Source of the DNA: Clarireedia homoeocarpa
Taxonomy: Eukaryota; Ascomycota; Leotiomycetes; Helotiales; Rutstroemiaceae
Direction of reading: 5' to 3'
Length of the DNA stretch: 64,000 bases
Assembly (NCBI GenBank): GCA_001465935.1
Contig: LNKV01000025.1
Span: forward strand, 515,609 to 579,608
Shown: one piece after another, positions 11,709 to 24,884 of the stretch
Layout: each line of letters starts with the position of its first letter
How positions within the stretch are numbered: position 1 is the first letter of the stretch
Program-made: the position numbers and the translations under genes
The notes under the pieces: model-generated
Seen by the model: the letters and a program-made list of their open reading frames with translations, nothing else
Told to the model about the DNA's origin: nothing
Databases searched by the model: none

Positions 11709-13564
11709 ACTGTACATTATGGAAGTGTTCATAAAGTAGAAAGGTACAAAATCATTGAAATGAAAGCTCATTTCACGACTTCGATTTAGACCATCATTCC
11801 TACTAATCTTGGCCAATGAGTGCATACTTTCTGCTTGTACCAAAGTTGTACACGCCGAGTATATACAAGCACCGAGGTGAAGTGATGTCGTGGACCTCAA
11901 TGGAGTCTGAGAATGTAATATCAAAGCTCTCATAATATAGGAGATTGCGATATCCAATTAGTCGGTGTCAAAGTAGTCATCAAAGCCAAGATGTCCACGC
12001 AAGAGAGTTATATCATCCACGGACAAGGCGTGACGTAGAGTTAGGAACGATGGCGTGAGTTCGAATAATCAAAGCAAGCAGCATGTGGAGGTCGAAATGG
12101 AGATAGTCCTGCTGCAAGTCCACTGCCTCAGTTTCAGATATCGACTAGAGCAAGCTGCGCATATTTTTTCGGTCTTCTCATCTTCCACATCAACATTCTT
12201 CGTCCCCTTCAATTCGGTTGATGGCACGTAGGTAGCCCTGCTGCAATTTGCCCCTTTGCTTTCGAGTCAACCAGAGCCCAGACAGCAAGCCCATCCGCAT
12301 TTTTTTCGCGCTCCTCATGTTCAGTATTCCTCGTTCTCTTCCGTTCGAATGATTGTTTTTGACTCCATGAATGAAACCAAACAACCCGTGGTCTGTCAGC
12401 GCTTTCAGTGAATGCCGTGTCTATCATGCCGACACAAGTACCTCGTAATGTATCTCAACATAATGACATTCGATTTCCTAATTCAACACAAATTATCCGA
12501 TTCGGCCTGAGTTTGCAATTGAAATAGACATCAGACGTTCACATTAGTATATGGTGTCGAAGGCTTTCAGGACATATGAGTTCGATTCTGATATGGTATA
12601 TGAGAACCAGATGGATATACTACGTCATTGCCTATCTCCCAAACCTTCAATGTTCAATTAAATATATACTTTTGAGACCTCTATTCTAGCAAGCGTAGGT
12701 ATAAGTTCTCAATGTATAGATAATATTTGAAAAATCTGATGTTGATTTAGCAAATGAACCAATCCGGAATTGAAAATTTGGATTAGGTCGATGGATTCGT
12801 GCACCTACTGGTGACTGGCCTAAAAATAGCAATCGGCTATAGCACATTGTCTCAGATTGTCCTCCTTTTCTGCGCTGGAGAATCATCAATGTTATTCTTC
12901 GAGTTCATGGACTTACTGCTGGAAGGGCACAACAGATACTCACAGTGTAAATTACGAACCTACCTATATCCATGAAGGAATCTCTGCCGTTTCCACTTCG
13001 GTCCATAGTTTGGTCATTGGAGGCGTTCTGCCCATAGAGAGTGCAGGTTACTGGTCTATCAAGTACTATTTATTGGTTTGGAGATCTCAATCCTGATCTG
13101 ATGGACCATGGAAGCAGATCCCTATGGATGTGCTATGTAGGTAAATTTTGAATTTGGCTTGTACGCTTTTTTAGTTCAGTGAGAATTCAGATTTAATTGC
13201 ATTGGTTCAAGGATTATTCAGACTCGAGAACATTTACTTCTGAGGCAGAGGTCTCAAAATGTAAATTATATACCAGATATTAATTCTGAAGTTGATCTAT
13301 GTAATATGCACACCGAGAGAAGTAGAGAAGATACGATTAAATTTTAAATAATGAACTTTATGCGGCTCCGACTGGCATTGCCAAACAGAGATGCCGAAGA
13401 GAAATTATATACAAAATGCTGCCCTTTTTTTTTTCCTTCGCCCCCCACCTTGTCCCATCCGTTGAAGGACACCTTTATACCTTATTAAAAGCCTCTCCTA
13501 AATCCCTAAGTGTCGTAACAAATTGTAAAATCAGACCACTCCCCCAACCACGCAGACCAGCGGT
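11709..13564. other. Intergenic region, no gene recognised
   Basis: About 1.9 kb of moderately AT-rich DNA. Two overlapping minus-strand frames at 12190-12427 are basic but show no domain. A run of T at about 13426-13435 is the only simple-sequence feature. Confidence 0.5.
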
Positions 13565-14298
13565 TCAAGAGTAGAACCAGTAAAGAGCAGAATACTCGAT
13601 GCTGAGAGTTCCAGTTGAGGCGCAAGTCGCGGTCGGGTTGCCTCCAGCGGTGTCAACGCGGTAGACCTCGGTGAGACCGACGGATGCATAACCAGATTTG
13701 GCGCTCAATTTAAGCCAGTCGACCGCACCGGTGTTAGCAGGACCCGGACTGGCATTGAGAGGAGCTGCAATATCAGCTGCCTTAGCTGCGTATAAAAGTT
13801 TGGAGACGGATGACAGGTTGAAGGTTGGGGTACCATCTGCGGCGAAGAAATGGTGACCAAGAAGAGGGAGCCCCATGAATGGAGCAGACTCGGAGGGCGG
13901 AAGAGGTGTGTAGACAGCAGAGTTTGGTAAGTTGTTCGCTGTAGAAGCTTGACACTTGGCGAGGTAGGTCGCATCGTAGAGACTGGCCACTGCGCCGATG
14001 GCAGCAGGTTTACCTCCAACTGTGGAGCAAGTGTAATTTTGAATACCGCGGCCGAGGGCAACGTAGGTAAGAGTGCCGCTAGGAGATGGGAGCGTGGTGG
14101 TAGCTGGATAGGAAAAATTAGAGTGGGGACTTGTAAACGCTGTGGTGGGGGAAGGGGCAGCTTACCTCCTTGGACGGGTAATACTGCAGATCCACAGTAG
14201 CTAGCATCGGTGGTAGCTGCTGCGATTGGTACTGCTGAGACTGGAAGAGCTGCTATGGCGGAGGCCAGTAATATGACGAGGTTGTTGATAGAAGGCAT
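13565..14298 (-). CDS. Secreted DUF3455 family protein
   Basis: Exons 14166-14298 and 13565-14103 with a 62-bp intron; 223 residues. It starts with a signal peptide (hydrophobic residues ~5-22, small residues before the cut near VSAVP). The body matches the layout of DUF3455 proteins: an early 'GRGIQNYTCS' block, 'GHHFFAADGTPTFNL', 'VDWLKLSAKSG' and the 'VYRVDTAGGNPTATC' end motif. The biochemical role of this family is not established to my knowledge. Secretion is inferred from the leader. Confidence 0.85.
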
Positions 14299-17198
14299 AG
14301 TTAGAATTGTATTGTTATATGTTACTGAGGCTTTCCTTTTAAAGATTGAGAATGTGGCAGAGATCGACGAGAGGATAACTTGTTATGGGGTGCAGCAGGA
14401 GCAGGAGGGTATGTTATAGATATGGTGACCTGGACAACCGTAATAATGAAACTAATTGGAGCACTTAGACTCTGAATGGAGTAAAACCTGAAGCTGATGA
14501 TGAGGGTGATCTCTTGCCAAATGCGACGGGAATGATCTGAACTTATAGATCCAAAGGCAAGCGGTTACGGTAGGGCGATTTGAGGCAAATCGGATTGAAT
14601 TAGAAAACAAAAGCAGGACCCATGAAAACAGGACCTGGTTAAAAACGAGTTGACCAAGACCCTGACAGCGTACCTACGTACCTACACTACAGCACCTACC
14701 TTGTACATACATTAGCTTTGGTGCGGAGATAAAGTGTCAAACCATGTAAGAACTCCTTGTGGAGTCAGTCAGGGCTGGATGTTGGAGGTATGAACAATGA
14801 ATAGGGTGGGTGGCTTGCAGTGAGTGGGCTTTCTTGCTTGTTTCTGGTATACGGAAGTATTGATCCACAAGTTTTATGGATTTGGAGGAGAAAGCCATGT
14901 GCATGCATTCTGCATACGGTAGCCGTTTGATATGAAAGACACTCATTTAGGTACAAGCTGCTGCTGTGTTGACGAAGTGAAAATGGTGAAAGCTGGAAGG
15001 ATTCGGATGAAGACAAAAGAAGCGAAGTATGAAGGGGTGCTAGCGTGGAACTAATCCACGTTGGGCTTGATTTAATTTATTTATCCTTATACCCATGTTA
15101 CCTCGAGAGCTATCTCATCTTGTACTTTTTGGTACCTCTCTCATACAGTCTATGCCCCTCATTATTGTTGGCCACCAAGACTTGTTTGCATGCTCTCTAG
15201 GTTTCTGAGGAGAAATCGACCTGGAAATGGTTCTCAAGAAATAGATGAATGACATGGATGTCACAGCAGGGACACTTTATAATTCGTACGATTTACGGTT
15301 TACGGTTTACGCCGAATTCGTGCCGCATCCGTCCTCACATGTGGTGGATACGGCAAAAACTTCTGTGTCCGGCTAACATACGGAGTTCGAGTTACCAGTA
15401 TATGAATTGGGCGAGTTACTGAGCCGCTGAAGTAACGGTTGGTTTGTGATGCGTCAATGAAAAATTCTCTCATGCTTGTTGATTATCTACACGGAATAAC
15501 TTCAGCCTCCGTATCTATCTTAACTACGAATTCATATACGCTTACCGTACAATACTTAGCATACAACACAATGTCAAGGCACTAATCCATTACCCGAGCG
15601 GTTATTTTATAGTACCTGGCAAGTCATTTTAACGCAAAATGAGTCTACTTAGCAACCCATGTTCGCTGTTACCACGGAAAGGTAGGGATCAGGGAGGAGA
15701 TCTCTTAGCTTCCCGCGTTCGGTGCTGATTGTTCGGAACTGGGCTGACTTTTCAGACGAAACAACTACGCCAGAGGATCGGATAAAGGAGAAACAACAAA
15801 AAGCAACCCCTTTCACTCCTCAATTAAACTTCATTGCTCGGGCGTCGAAATTCTTGATAGAAATCGCTTCTGAGAACTGACCATCAAAAGCCTGCACCAG
15901 CTGCCATGTGAGAACAAGATGGAGGTGGATCCGGTTCAAGAGTTCGTGCTCAGAGCATGTGCTGCCTGCACATTTACTTGACTCTCCTGGGCACAGCATC
16001 GCTAGCAGAGATGAGCTAGCCTAGAATTGTCTGCAGCAAGCCATTCAGCATACTTTCCAAGCAAGGTAATCTTACTTCGTACCTTTATCTTATCTGAGGG
16101 TAGCATCCGAGCAGTTCGACTGTAAAATACAATATTGGCATCTCCATATCTGTTCGAGCTTCACTATCAACCTAGCAGTGCCACCAGCATACAGCTCGCT
16201 GTTCGTGACTATCCAGTAGCAATCGCTCACTACCTCGAATATCATTCCGCCATCGGAGAATTGAGCAAAGGTTGGCTTCTTCCAAATACCTACCGATTTT
16301 CTCACCAGCCTTTTTGATTTGTACCCTTGCTCTTTATATACCCTGCAAGTACATGAACTCGCATCGACGTCAACCGGTGTAACTCTTAAAACGGTAAAAT
16401 TAATGTACAAGGAAGGTACCACCGAAAAGCTTGCAGACTCCCCTAAAATAGTATCTCTTGTGCGTACCACCTACTGTTCCCGTCCACTACTCTTTCAGCA
16501 TATATTACTTGAGCATCGACGGTGGGTTGCATTGCTACGGGTAGCACATGATATTTTGTACTGCTAAAATTAACACGCGGTTTTTGGATGGAGTGGTGTT
16601 GGAATGCAAGTGCTTGCTGCTTCGTACATGATTTTGTTATCTCTGAACCATTACTCGTTGGCTCGTACACTGCTTCCGCTTTAAGTACGAAGCCACCAAG
16701 AGATACATCGATTCGTGCTTGCCGTGATCCGAAGAATACGACAATAACGTGGCTACCAAGTTCTTCGAAGTACATAACAACATTTCCAATTCAGCAAAAT
16801 GACTCGGACATTGTGGGCGTAACCCCAAGTACTAGGCAACCTGGGCTCGATGGCCCCCCGCCATTTGGCATGAAGGAAGCGAGATCCGACTTATCCGCGG
16901 CTTCGGACCGTTGGATATCAGTCTCTAGAATCCTGGACGGCTATCAGTATGATAACCGGATATGGCCTGCTGGTGTATGCTAGTCGTTGTCCTGCCGGAT
17001 GTGTCGCGCTTACCATAGAACGTTCAATGTCTCTCAGCCAATCCCTCACACGACAAGACTATAGTTCGCGCTATCCACAGTTACGCGCGATACAACCTTA
17101 AATTCTCCGATCATACTTTATCACTATCATCTTTGCATATACCAGTCTTGCTCGCAGCGTCCGATGACATCCCGGGCGCTAGCAGTCCCCAAAATAAA

Positions 17199-17239
17199 TA
17201 TTACTGTATATATTACTGTATATATTACTGTATATATTA
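17199..17239. repeat. 12-bp tandem repeat (TATTACTGTATA), about 3.4 copies
   Basis: Three exact consecutive 12-bp units followed by a partial unit. No coding context. Confidence 0.9.
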
Positions 17240-18966
17240 TGCACAAGCGTCGTTGAATACCCACAAACGCTCTATAAATACTCTATCTCCACCTTCATCC
17301 CCACTTCAGACTCACTAGTACCGACTATTCGGGTGTTCCCCGCGCGACATCACCTTTCCAAGATACCTGCCCGGACCATGAATCTGCACCTCGGAGCTCT
17401 GAGAGTACAAAGCGACAGAGCTTATGCCATGGCAGCCGAGTACAACAAGTAACTCCAGACGAGTCTTTGTGTCTGGCTAGCCCTGTCATGCATAAGTCTG
17501 TGCGACAAACGATGGATTTATCGAGTCCGAACTGTCTCCATCACGCGGTTGGTCACTTGGACTTTGACAGCTATTGTCAATCCGGCTCAGAATTCAATAG
17601 TCCGCCCAGCGAGCCCGGAATGTTATTGATAGTTAGTTGCTCGCTTCTTAGAACTCAATTCGCAAACATGCTGAAGTATGCATTGATTTGGTCAATGAGG
17701 ACCTTGCGTATTTGGCGGGCACCCACGGCGAATGACTACATGCGTGGGCAACCGGTTTGCCATCACATCGAAGCTACTCACAAACTTACATCTTTTTCGA
17801 AGCAATATAGTGATGGAGTGTCGCCGACACTGTCGTTTTTGGAACAAAAACCCAAGAACACCACCATGGCGGATATAGTAGTACGAGTGAGACGCTGGAG
17901 CCTTCGGTCGAACATGTCAAGCCAAAACTATCTTACCGTTGCCGGCGCCACAATTTTCTCTTGCCTATCAAAGATCGGCCTCAACGAGCCGAAGGTAGTG
18001 ACTATGCTCCAAGCAAGACAATAACCAATTCATCTGATTCGCGGGGTTCTCTGGTTGTACCCCTCATACCATCTGCCCACACTTCATCTCACTCAGATAG
18101 ATCCCCTTGACAATGCTAGTGATGTCGTCAGCTTGTATTGGCAATGATTTCCGATTCTATATTTAGTATCCTCTTCTACACTTGGTACTTCTGGTCATTC
18201 CGCGCCGCTGGAGTGACCCAATCCATTGCTCTCACCCTCTTTCCAAACTACCACCATCTGCAACGGAGTAGCATCACTATCAAGTGGTCACTTGCACATG
18301 TGCACCCGCCAGGGAACTAAAATCCCGATTAAAATCCAAAAGAGTAGCTGCATCTATATATAGCCAAAGCCAAGAGGTTGATGCTGATCGCTTGATCACG
18401 CTTTGTACCTGTCTCGTCTTGGCCACCAACGACGTAGAGACTGAGTCAGCATCGCATTTGCATCCCAAATCGTTACATCACTTCGCCAGAGACTGTGTAG
18501 CAGTGCAAACTACTTACTTACCATGCTAGAGTCGTTATCCCCAAGTCCTCGCATTTCTCCTTCAGGAGCCGAGGTGTAGTATAGGTTCTCGGACCGATGG
18601 AAGAGTTGATTCTTGGTCTCGGTAACATAGACCATGCATGTATGACTGACTGCATTGCTCCATGCTCCACGAAGTTAGGCCTACGCCGAAGCTTCAAGCA
18701 GAGGATACGATGCCGAAATGCCTGATAGACCATGAGGAACAGACTGATTGCTCCATCCCTGTCTCCATCCCTTCCCTCCCTCTGCAGAAGCATCTCACTA
18801 GAGTATCTGTGTAATGCAATAGATTTCTCAAAACAACCACACACGAGCGTCCACACAGAGTACCCGGGACGAAACTCAAAATTCCCGCTCTCTGCACTCA
18901 CGTTCACTCACGCACTCATCTAATATCATAGTCAACTGCAAACACCATCCGCACCTCTCATCCATC

Positions 18967-19026
18967 TCATACTCATACTCATACTCATACTCATACTCAT
19001 ACTCATACTCATACTCATACTCATAC
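18967..19026. repeat. Hexanucleotide microsatellite (CTCATA)n
   Basis: About ten perfect six-base units in intergenic sequence downstream of the TOM70 3' end. Confidence 0.95.
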
Positions 19027-19542
19027 ACTACGGATACAGTATACTAAAATTAACCATTAAACAACCTACCATCTAGCCTCCACCTACACCAACATCTACA
19101 AACCGTAACAAAAAAAAAACCGGAGTGGAATCTGGGCCTACTATAAACAACCAAAGCCAAAGCCAAGAGGGAGAATAAGAGGAATATTTTACATTTTGTG
19201 CTTTCTTTCTTGCTTGCTTGTTTCTTCTTTTTACTGAACAGAACTAACTATCAGTAAACCTTCTGCGCGCGTGCGTGCGTTGTGTTGTACGAAGATCGTG
19301 GGAATCATGACATCCATCTCATCTCATCACATCAATCTTGCTCATGCCTTCTCAAGCCATGCTATACCATAGTCTGACTTTTACCACCATCCGACAAACC
19401 AAGCCAGACCAATCCACCGCCCATTTTAAGTCCCCTGACATGACCACCCATCAAATCATGCGCACGCCTAACCATTCCTCTTCCAACCTCATCACAATCC
19501 TCCCCGCCCAATCCGTTTCCACAAATCCATCCGCCCTGTAAA

Positions 19543-21606
19543 TTAACGCATCCCCGCGCCCGCCAATCCGCCGCCCATTCCCGCTAATCTATTAGCAAGC
19601 TGAGGGTACTTCTCCTGCACCTCCAATTGAGTTCTCGTAGCCTCCGCATAAGATAACGCATTAACAATTTCGCCTTCCGTTCTTGAGAGTTCAGCAGCGC
19701 GTTCGAAATACTTCAGGGCTTCGGTAACTTTTCCTTGTTGGAGGAGAAGTTGTGCCATTGTTGCAACGGCGATATCGCATTCTGGGTCGACTAATTTGGT
19801 GAAAGAGGATTATATTAGTTTGTGGTCAGGAGTATTGGGTAAAGGGAGACGTGAAGAATGAAACTCACTAATTAGAGCCTTTTCGCAAAGCTTCTCGGCT
19901 TCGCCGAAATCTTGCTTCCATTGGAAGAGAGCTAGGGCTTTGTTGATGAGTGGGAGCACGCTCATTCCCAAAGGTTTGGTAGTCTTTTCCAACTCGACCG
20001 CCTTCTCGAACTGGGTAATAGCTTCATCGTATTTTTGCTGATCCAGTAAAAGTTCACCATAGTAGTTGTATGCATCTGGAACATTCTCGAAAGATTTGAT
20101 GCAGCGTCTGAATGTAGCCATGGATGATGCGATTGATCCCATCTTGTATTGGGTAACACCAAGTTGAATATGAGAGAAGATGAAGTCTCGGTCCAGATCG
20201 ATAGACTTTTGGTAATCCTTTGCCGCGAGGGAGAGCTCGCCAAGAATGAAATTAAGTTGTGCACGGTGATAATAGATGTCCGGATCGTCGTCATTTTGTT
20301 CCAAAGCCTTCTCGAAATCAGCGGCTGCGGCATCCTTGTCACCTATACATGTGTTAGTAATGCATCATGAAACTCAAGCGCAAAATTACCTAGTTCCAAG
20401 TGCATGCTTGCGCGTTTGATGTAGCTCTGTGTATAGCCTGGCTCTAGTTCTACACTCTTAGTCAAGTCACTCAAGGCTTCTGTTTGTAATCCTCGGAGAT
20501 ATCTGTACGTTCCACGCATGTTGTAAGCGAAAGCTTCATGTTCACCAAGATCCCCCAATTCCAGAGCCTTTTCGAAGGCAGCTGCTGCATCTTCGTAACC
20601 CTCGGCCGTCTTCTTTTCCATAGCTCGTAGACCAAGTTGTAGTTGGCCCCTTCCGGTATCCTCTGGAATCTCAGCACCATATTCTAGTCCTGCCGGCGCT
20701 GGTCGGGCTCGAAAACTCTGAAGATAGTTGGTGACGAAGGTTGGGCTGGGGAGTTTCTTGTCCTTATCTTCTAGGATAGCCTTCGCCTTAGATTCTGCAA
20801 CTTTCTTCAGTAATCGCTCTACCGATTGTGCGCTTTGCTCGTTGCGGAATCCATCGATGATGCAGCTGGCCGTGAAGTCGAGTAAAGCTTCGCTATATTT
20901 CTCAGTGTGCTCGTACGCGTTTGCTCGTCGGTTCAATGCCTTGACGTATTCTGGGTCGAGGTTGATCGCGGCAGTGGTGTCCTCAATCACCTTGTCAAAC
21001 TGACTGAGAGCATTGTAGCATGCGGCCCGGTTCGAGTAGAAGATAGGATCCGGCTTGCACAGAATAGCTTTTCCATAAAGGTCAATGGCCCTGGGGTAGT
21101 CTTTGGCTCCATATGCAGTATTACCAGCAGCCTTCAACTTAGCAGCATATTCTTTTCGTTGTTGCTCTGTTAGATTCCCCACAGTAGTCTCATCCACTTC
21201 TGGAAGCTCGTCCGCATTCTCGGCTGGTGCTTTTGGCTTGCTATCTGGTGGGGTTGTTCCTTTCTCTAGATCGGCTTTCTTCTCCTCGTCTCTCTTCCGT
21301 CGCTTTGGTTTCCCAGACTTCTTTGGGCCATCCCGCGCAGCTGCGCTATCCTTCTATAAAGTTCTGTTAGACATGGCATGATGTAGTATGCAAAACAAGA
21401 AGCGGTCAAATGCGACTCACCGAGTCCAATAGATAGTATGCAACGCCGGCTCCTGACACCACTACTGCGACACCTGCGATTGTGTATACAACGGCCTTAT
21501 TTTCCGAAGCCCATGACGATATTCTCTCCCAAACTGATGATTGTGATGTGGATGCGGCAAAATTTGGCATAGGTTTGCCGGGGGGCATTGTGTTCTGTAC
21601 AGACAT
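19543..21606 (-). CDS. TOM70: Mitochondrial import receptor TOM70
   Basis: Outer-membrane receptor that binds chaperone-delivered precursors for the TOM complex. Exons 21421-21606, 20390-21353, 19869-20342 and 19543-19790; 623 residues with agreeing phases. One membrane anchor lies at about residues 39-60 ('AVVYTIAGVAVVVSGAGVA'), preceded by a short polar tail, which fits N-out anchoring. A basic, charged linker (KKSGKPKRRKRDEEKK) follows, then TPR repeats from about residue 130 ('AAGNTAYGAKDYPRAIDLYG') to the end. The C-terminus is Gly-rich. Length and order match fungal TOM70. It is divergent from the ABZ2-like gene at 23053, with 1.4 kb between. Confidence 0.95.
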
Positions 21607-23052
21607 CTAGAAACGAATGCGATGATGTTCGAAGATGAAGGATAATATCAGTAGGAAAGGAATTAAGGTATCTGCGTAATAGGATGCGAATGCAGATTAT
21701 GGTATGTGTATTGGTGGTATGTTTTGAGGTCAATTCGTCAACAGCTTCATGGAAAAATCTTTGGTGATACTCGTACAAACTGTACCCGCAATAGTTTAAT
21801 CATCAGAGAGAAAGCTTCGGTAAATGGCCGAGTATTTTTCTGCTTTTCTATGTCCGCGTTGCTCACACAGAAAAACACACGGCCATTAAAAGCGGCACTA
21901 CACCACCTCTTTCGTCATCATCGTCTGCCTCTTGATTTCACATCATATCATGGCAGCGCAATATCTCTCTTTGCTACAGTATGGTATGTCCTATATGTTT
22001 AGGTGCTACATGTTACGATTCTCTCATAGTTTCAATGGATTATAATTTGAGTACGCAAATGCTAGTATAGCAAAGTCTTCCCATTTCCATGGTCATAGAG
22101 TAGCTCTAGACGTCGCCTTCCTGGGCGAAGTGTAAACTAACGTTGTGCTCAAGTGCTGTCTGCCACTGCGCTGCGATGAAATCATCCTGCACCTCGCCAT
22201 CTTGCACCTCGCCATCTATTGGCCTTGCTTGTTGCTCATCTATGCTTTTGAGTCAAAGTAGCATAGCATTGGGGGTCTCGTGGTGGAAAAAAATACCCTA
22301 TTCTGGTATTGATCATGACTCGGTCTACTCTGTAGGGTATCAGCCATGTAGTCAGGAACAGATCAGGGTGGTTATATTACGACAAGGATGACCAAAATGT
22401 CGACCTGCAACTTTGTGTTAACTGCCGAGTTTGAGCTTGGGCTTGCGTGGGTGGAATCTGGAGATGTACCACGACGGCAGGTCATGCGTTGAATAACAGA
22501 ACGTAACCTTATCAACCATGGATTCCCTTCCCATTGACGAACCCCTTCATCCAGTAGAGGAGGGACAATTATCAACTGGCCAGTGCATTCCATGCGCACG
22601 TGCCACTTTATTCGGGCGGGGCTTTGGAGGGGCTGGTTCGCTGGGCTTTGTATCTTGAATTACTATTTTCTCGAAAGGAACCAAACTACGAAGTACCCAA
22701 CACCCAACATCCAGACCCCTTAGTAAGTACGAACTTCGCGGTCTCTTGCTTGTGAACGGCTCTGATAATTTTCTAGGATTAGATGGCTGAATTGAAATCT
22801 CTGGGCGCAAAAGATTGGAACTAGCGGGGTAGAAGCATACCCACAATAGAGCGTATACGATCTGCTGAATCCATATATGAAGCAAGTAGCTTTTATATTA
22901 GCAAAATTGGAAATCTCAACTGGAAAGCTGCTAGTCGAATTTCTTCTTTAGTAGCATCTGGGGCATCGCGCTTCTCGAACGCGCTCAATCTCCACGTCAT
23001 CTTACAACTATCTAGATCTGCCGCCCTGGTAAGCTAGAAGAGTCAACCCGAG
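21607..23052. other. Intergenic region between TOM70 and the ABZ2-like gene
   Basis: 1.4 kb, divergent promoters at both ends. A minus-strand frame at 22547-22885 lacks recognisable domains. A CACGTG core is present at 22599-22610 within a GC-rich patch. Confidence 0.5.
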
Positions 23053-24003
23053 ATGTCCCAAAACCCCGACTTCCAACTATTCACCTCTCTCCGGTACGAT
23101 CCCATCCTCCTCCAATCTCCCATCAACATCCAATCATGGCCACTCCCTTCACCAACCCCATCACCTTTCTACATGCTCCCCTACCACCGTGATCGCCTCC
23201 TCCAAGCTGCCACCCACTTCGATTGGCCCTCCGCCATATCCTCCATTTCTGGGCCCTCAGGATTCGAAAACCTCCTCCAACACCTCACCACCGCAATCGA
23301 CACCCAATCCTCCAGCCCCCTACGAATCCGTATCCTCCTCTTCCACAACGGCACCTTAACCATCGAATCGAACCCCGTACCCCCCGTCCCCCTATCCAAC
23401 CTCTTCCCCACTCGCCTCCCACCTCCAACCACCTCTCCTCCTCCCCCTCAACCCACCGTCTCCGCCCTAACAGGCGGCGCCCTCACCCTCGGTCCCACGG
23501 ACCATCTCCCCGGCGACCCCGACCTCACCGACCCCTGGTATATCATCCCTGACCCCGAGCGCACCCAACCGTCTTCATACACGCTCTACAAAACCACCTC
23601 TCGCTCTATGTACAACCTCGCGCGCGAACGAGCCGGGATCAAGGAGATGAGCGGGAAGAATGAAGTACTGATCATTAGCAAGAAGGAAGGGGAGATTATG
23701 GAGGGCAGTCTGACGAGTGTGTTTCTCTGGAGGGATGGGAAATGGAGGACACCGGGGGAGGACAGCGGGGGGCAGGTTGGGACGACGAGGAGGTGGGCGA
23801 TTGAGAGGGGGTAAGTGTTTTGCTGATTGTTTCATATTCTTATGTTTTTCAGCGATATTCCCTGCAACGAGAACTGACAATCTACCAGGCTATGCACAGA
23901 AGGTGTTGTTAAGGTAGACTCTCTGACCGAAGGAGAAGAATGCTGGATTAGTAACGGCGTACGAGGATTTATTTTCGGGAAAGTACTACTTTCGCCATTA
24001 TAG
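23053..24003 (+). CDS. ABZ2: Aminodeoxychorismate lyase (class IV PLP enzyme)
   Basis: Exons 23053-23810 and 23889-24003; 290 residues. The fold is that of class IV PLP-dependent lyases/aminotransferases. The likely PLP lysine is in 'YTLYKTTSRSMYN', the 'EVLIISKKEGEIMEGSLTSV' block carries the conserved Glu-Gly-Ser, and the C-terminal 'WISNGVRGFIFGKV' matches this group. The expected reaction converts 4-amino-4-deoxychorismate to p-aminobenzoate in folate synthesis. Residues ~115-150 are an unusually Pro-rich insert. Exon 1 is C-rich on the coding strand, biasing codons strongly to C in the third position. A branched-chain-aminotransferase-like role cannot be excluded. Confidence 0.8.
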
Positions 24004-24116
24004 ACATTAGCTTCAAAACCAAAGCAAAACCAATCCTCAAATTAGAGAAGATTTTGATTAATCAAGAAAGAGTATTATCATTCATTATTCTTCCAATCCT
24101 AACTAGCCATTCGCAT

Positions 24117-24884
24117 TTATTTGGTGTTAACAGGGACATCGTCATCTCCCCCTCTAGTTTCCGCCGCAATTCTAGCTTTGTCCTCTGGTCCACCTGGCCC
24201 TTCGAAGTCTCTCGCCTTTGTTGGTCTATTTGGATAGATGTGTTAGCATTCGTCCAGGAAGAAATACACCTTGCTGTATTCTAAAGGCCGACATTTATCA
24301 ACTCCCCTCCTCCTAGTACACTTCTTATTCTTTCCACCAACACGACCTTCCTCCATCCTATCCCCCCACGGACTTTCTCCCCAGCCCCCTCCTTCCCACC
24401 AATCCTCACCATTCTCCCAAACCCCCAAAAAGAAAAACCACTTACTGCCCATTCGCCCCTATGTCTCCTCCCTCCTCAACCGGGATCTCTCTATTATCAC
24501 CAGCCCCACTAGCCGCCGACCCATATGTGACCGACGCACCCGGGAACTTCGATTCCACGCCTTGGTTCACGCCCGATTCATTTGCTGTTTATCGGGAAAA
24601 CCATGTGTTAGCATCTTTACCGCGTGTGCATGTAGAAGCGACCAGGATAGAGTAGAGCAGAGTAGAGTAGAGTAGAGTAGAGGGGGGTAAGCAACGAATT
24701 GAAGAGACGGATGGGCGAGAAGAAACTAGAAGAAAGGAAAAACAAAAAAACAAAACAAAAAGAGAGAGACAAGCATACCAGAATCCGAAGTGCTAGCAAC
24801 CCCATGCTTCGCCGCATGTGAATTAAGATCTGCCTCCGCCTGCTTAGCAAGCTCTAGAGGGTCCTTGTTCTCATACGATGCCAT
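24117..24884 (-). CDS. Small conserved fungal protein of unknown function
   Basis: Exons 24779-24884, 24446-24584 and 24117-24225; about 117 residues after removal of two rather long introns (194 and 220 bp). Phases agree. The protein is hydrophilic and acidic: it starts 'MASYENKDPLELAKQAEADL', then an Asn/Gly-rich stretch ('GASVTYGSAASGAGDNREI') and ends 'GGPEDKARIAAETRGGDDD' plus a short tail. No leader or membrane segment. This pattern is common in Pezizomycotina as a stress-type, possibly disordered protein, but no function is known to me. Its 3' end converges on the ABZ2-like gene with 113 bp between. Confidence 0.75.
24654..24684. repeat. AGTAG pentanucleotide repeat inside an intron
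   Basis: About five units of AGTAG/AGAGT lying within intron 1 of the small conserved gene at 24117-24884. Confidence 0.8.

Larger units (their letters stand above)
14299..19542. other. Long gene-poor region (5.2 kb)
   Basis: No gene could be supported. Several 60-185-codon ORFs overlap on both strands without domain signals. The longest plus frame is 17467-18024. Two adjacent minus frames (16443-16775 and 16090-16470) read like weak protein and are reported as a finding. Simple repeats at 17199, 18967 and 19261 lie inside. Confidence 0.5.

Noticed and set aside
17467..18024. 185-codon plus-strand ORF
   Set aside because: No leader, domain or repeat, no partner exons with sensible splice sites; kept only as part of the gene-poor region.
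22547..22885. 112-codon minus-strand ORF
   Set aside because: No domain signal and no promoter or neighbour context.
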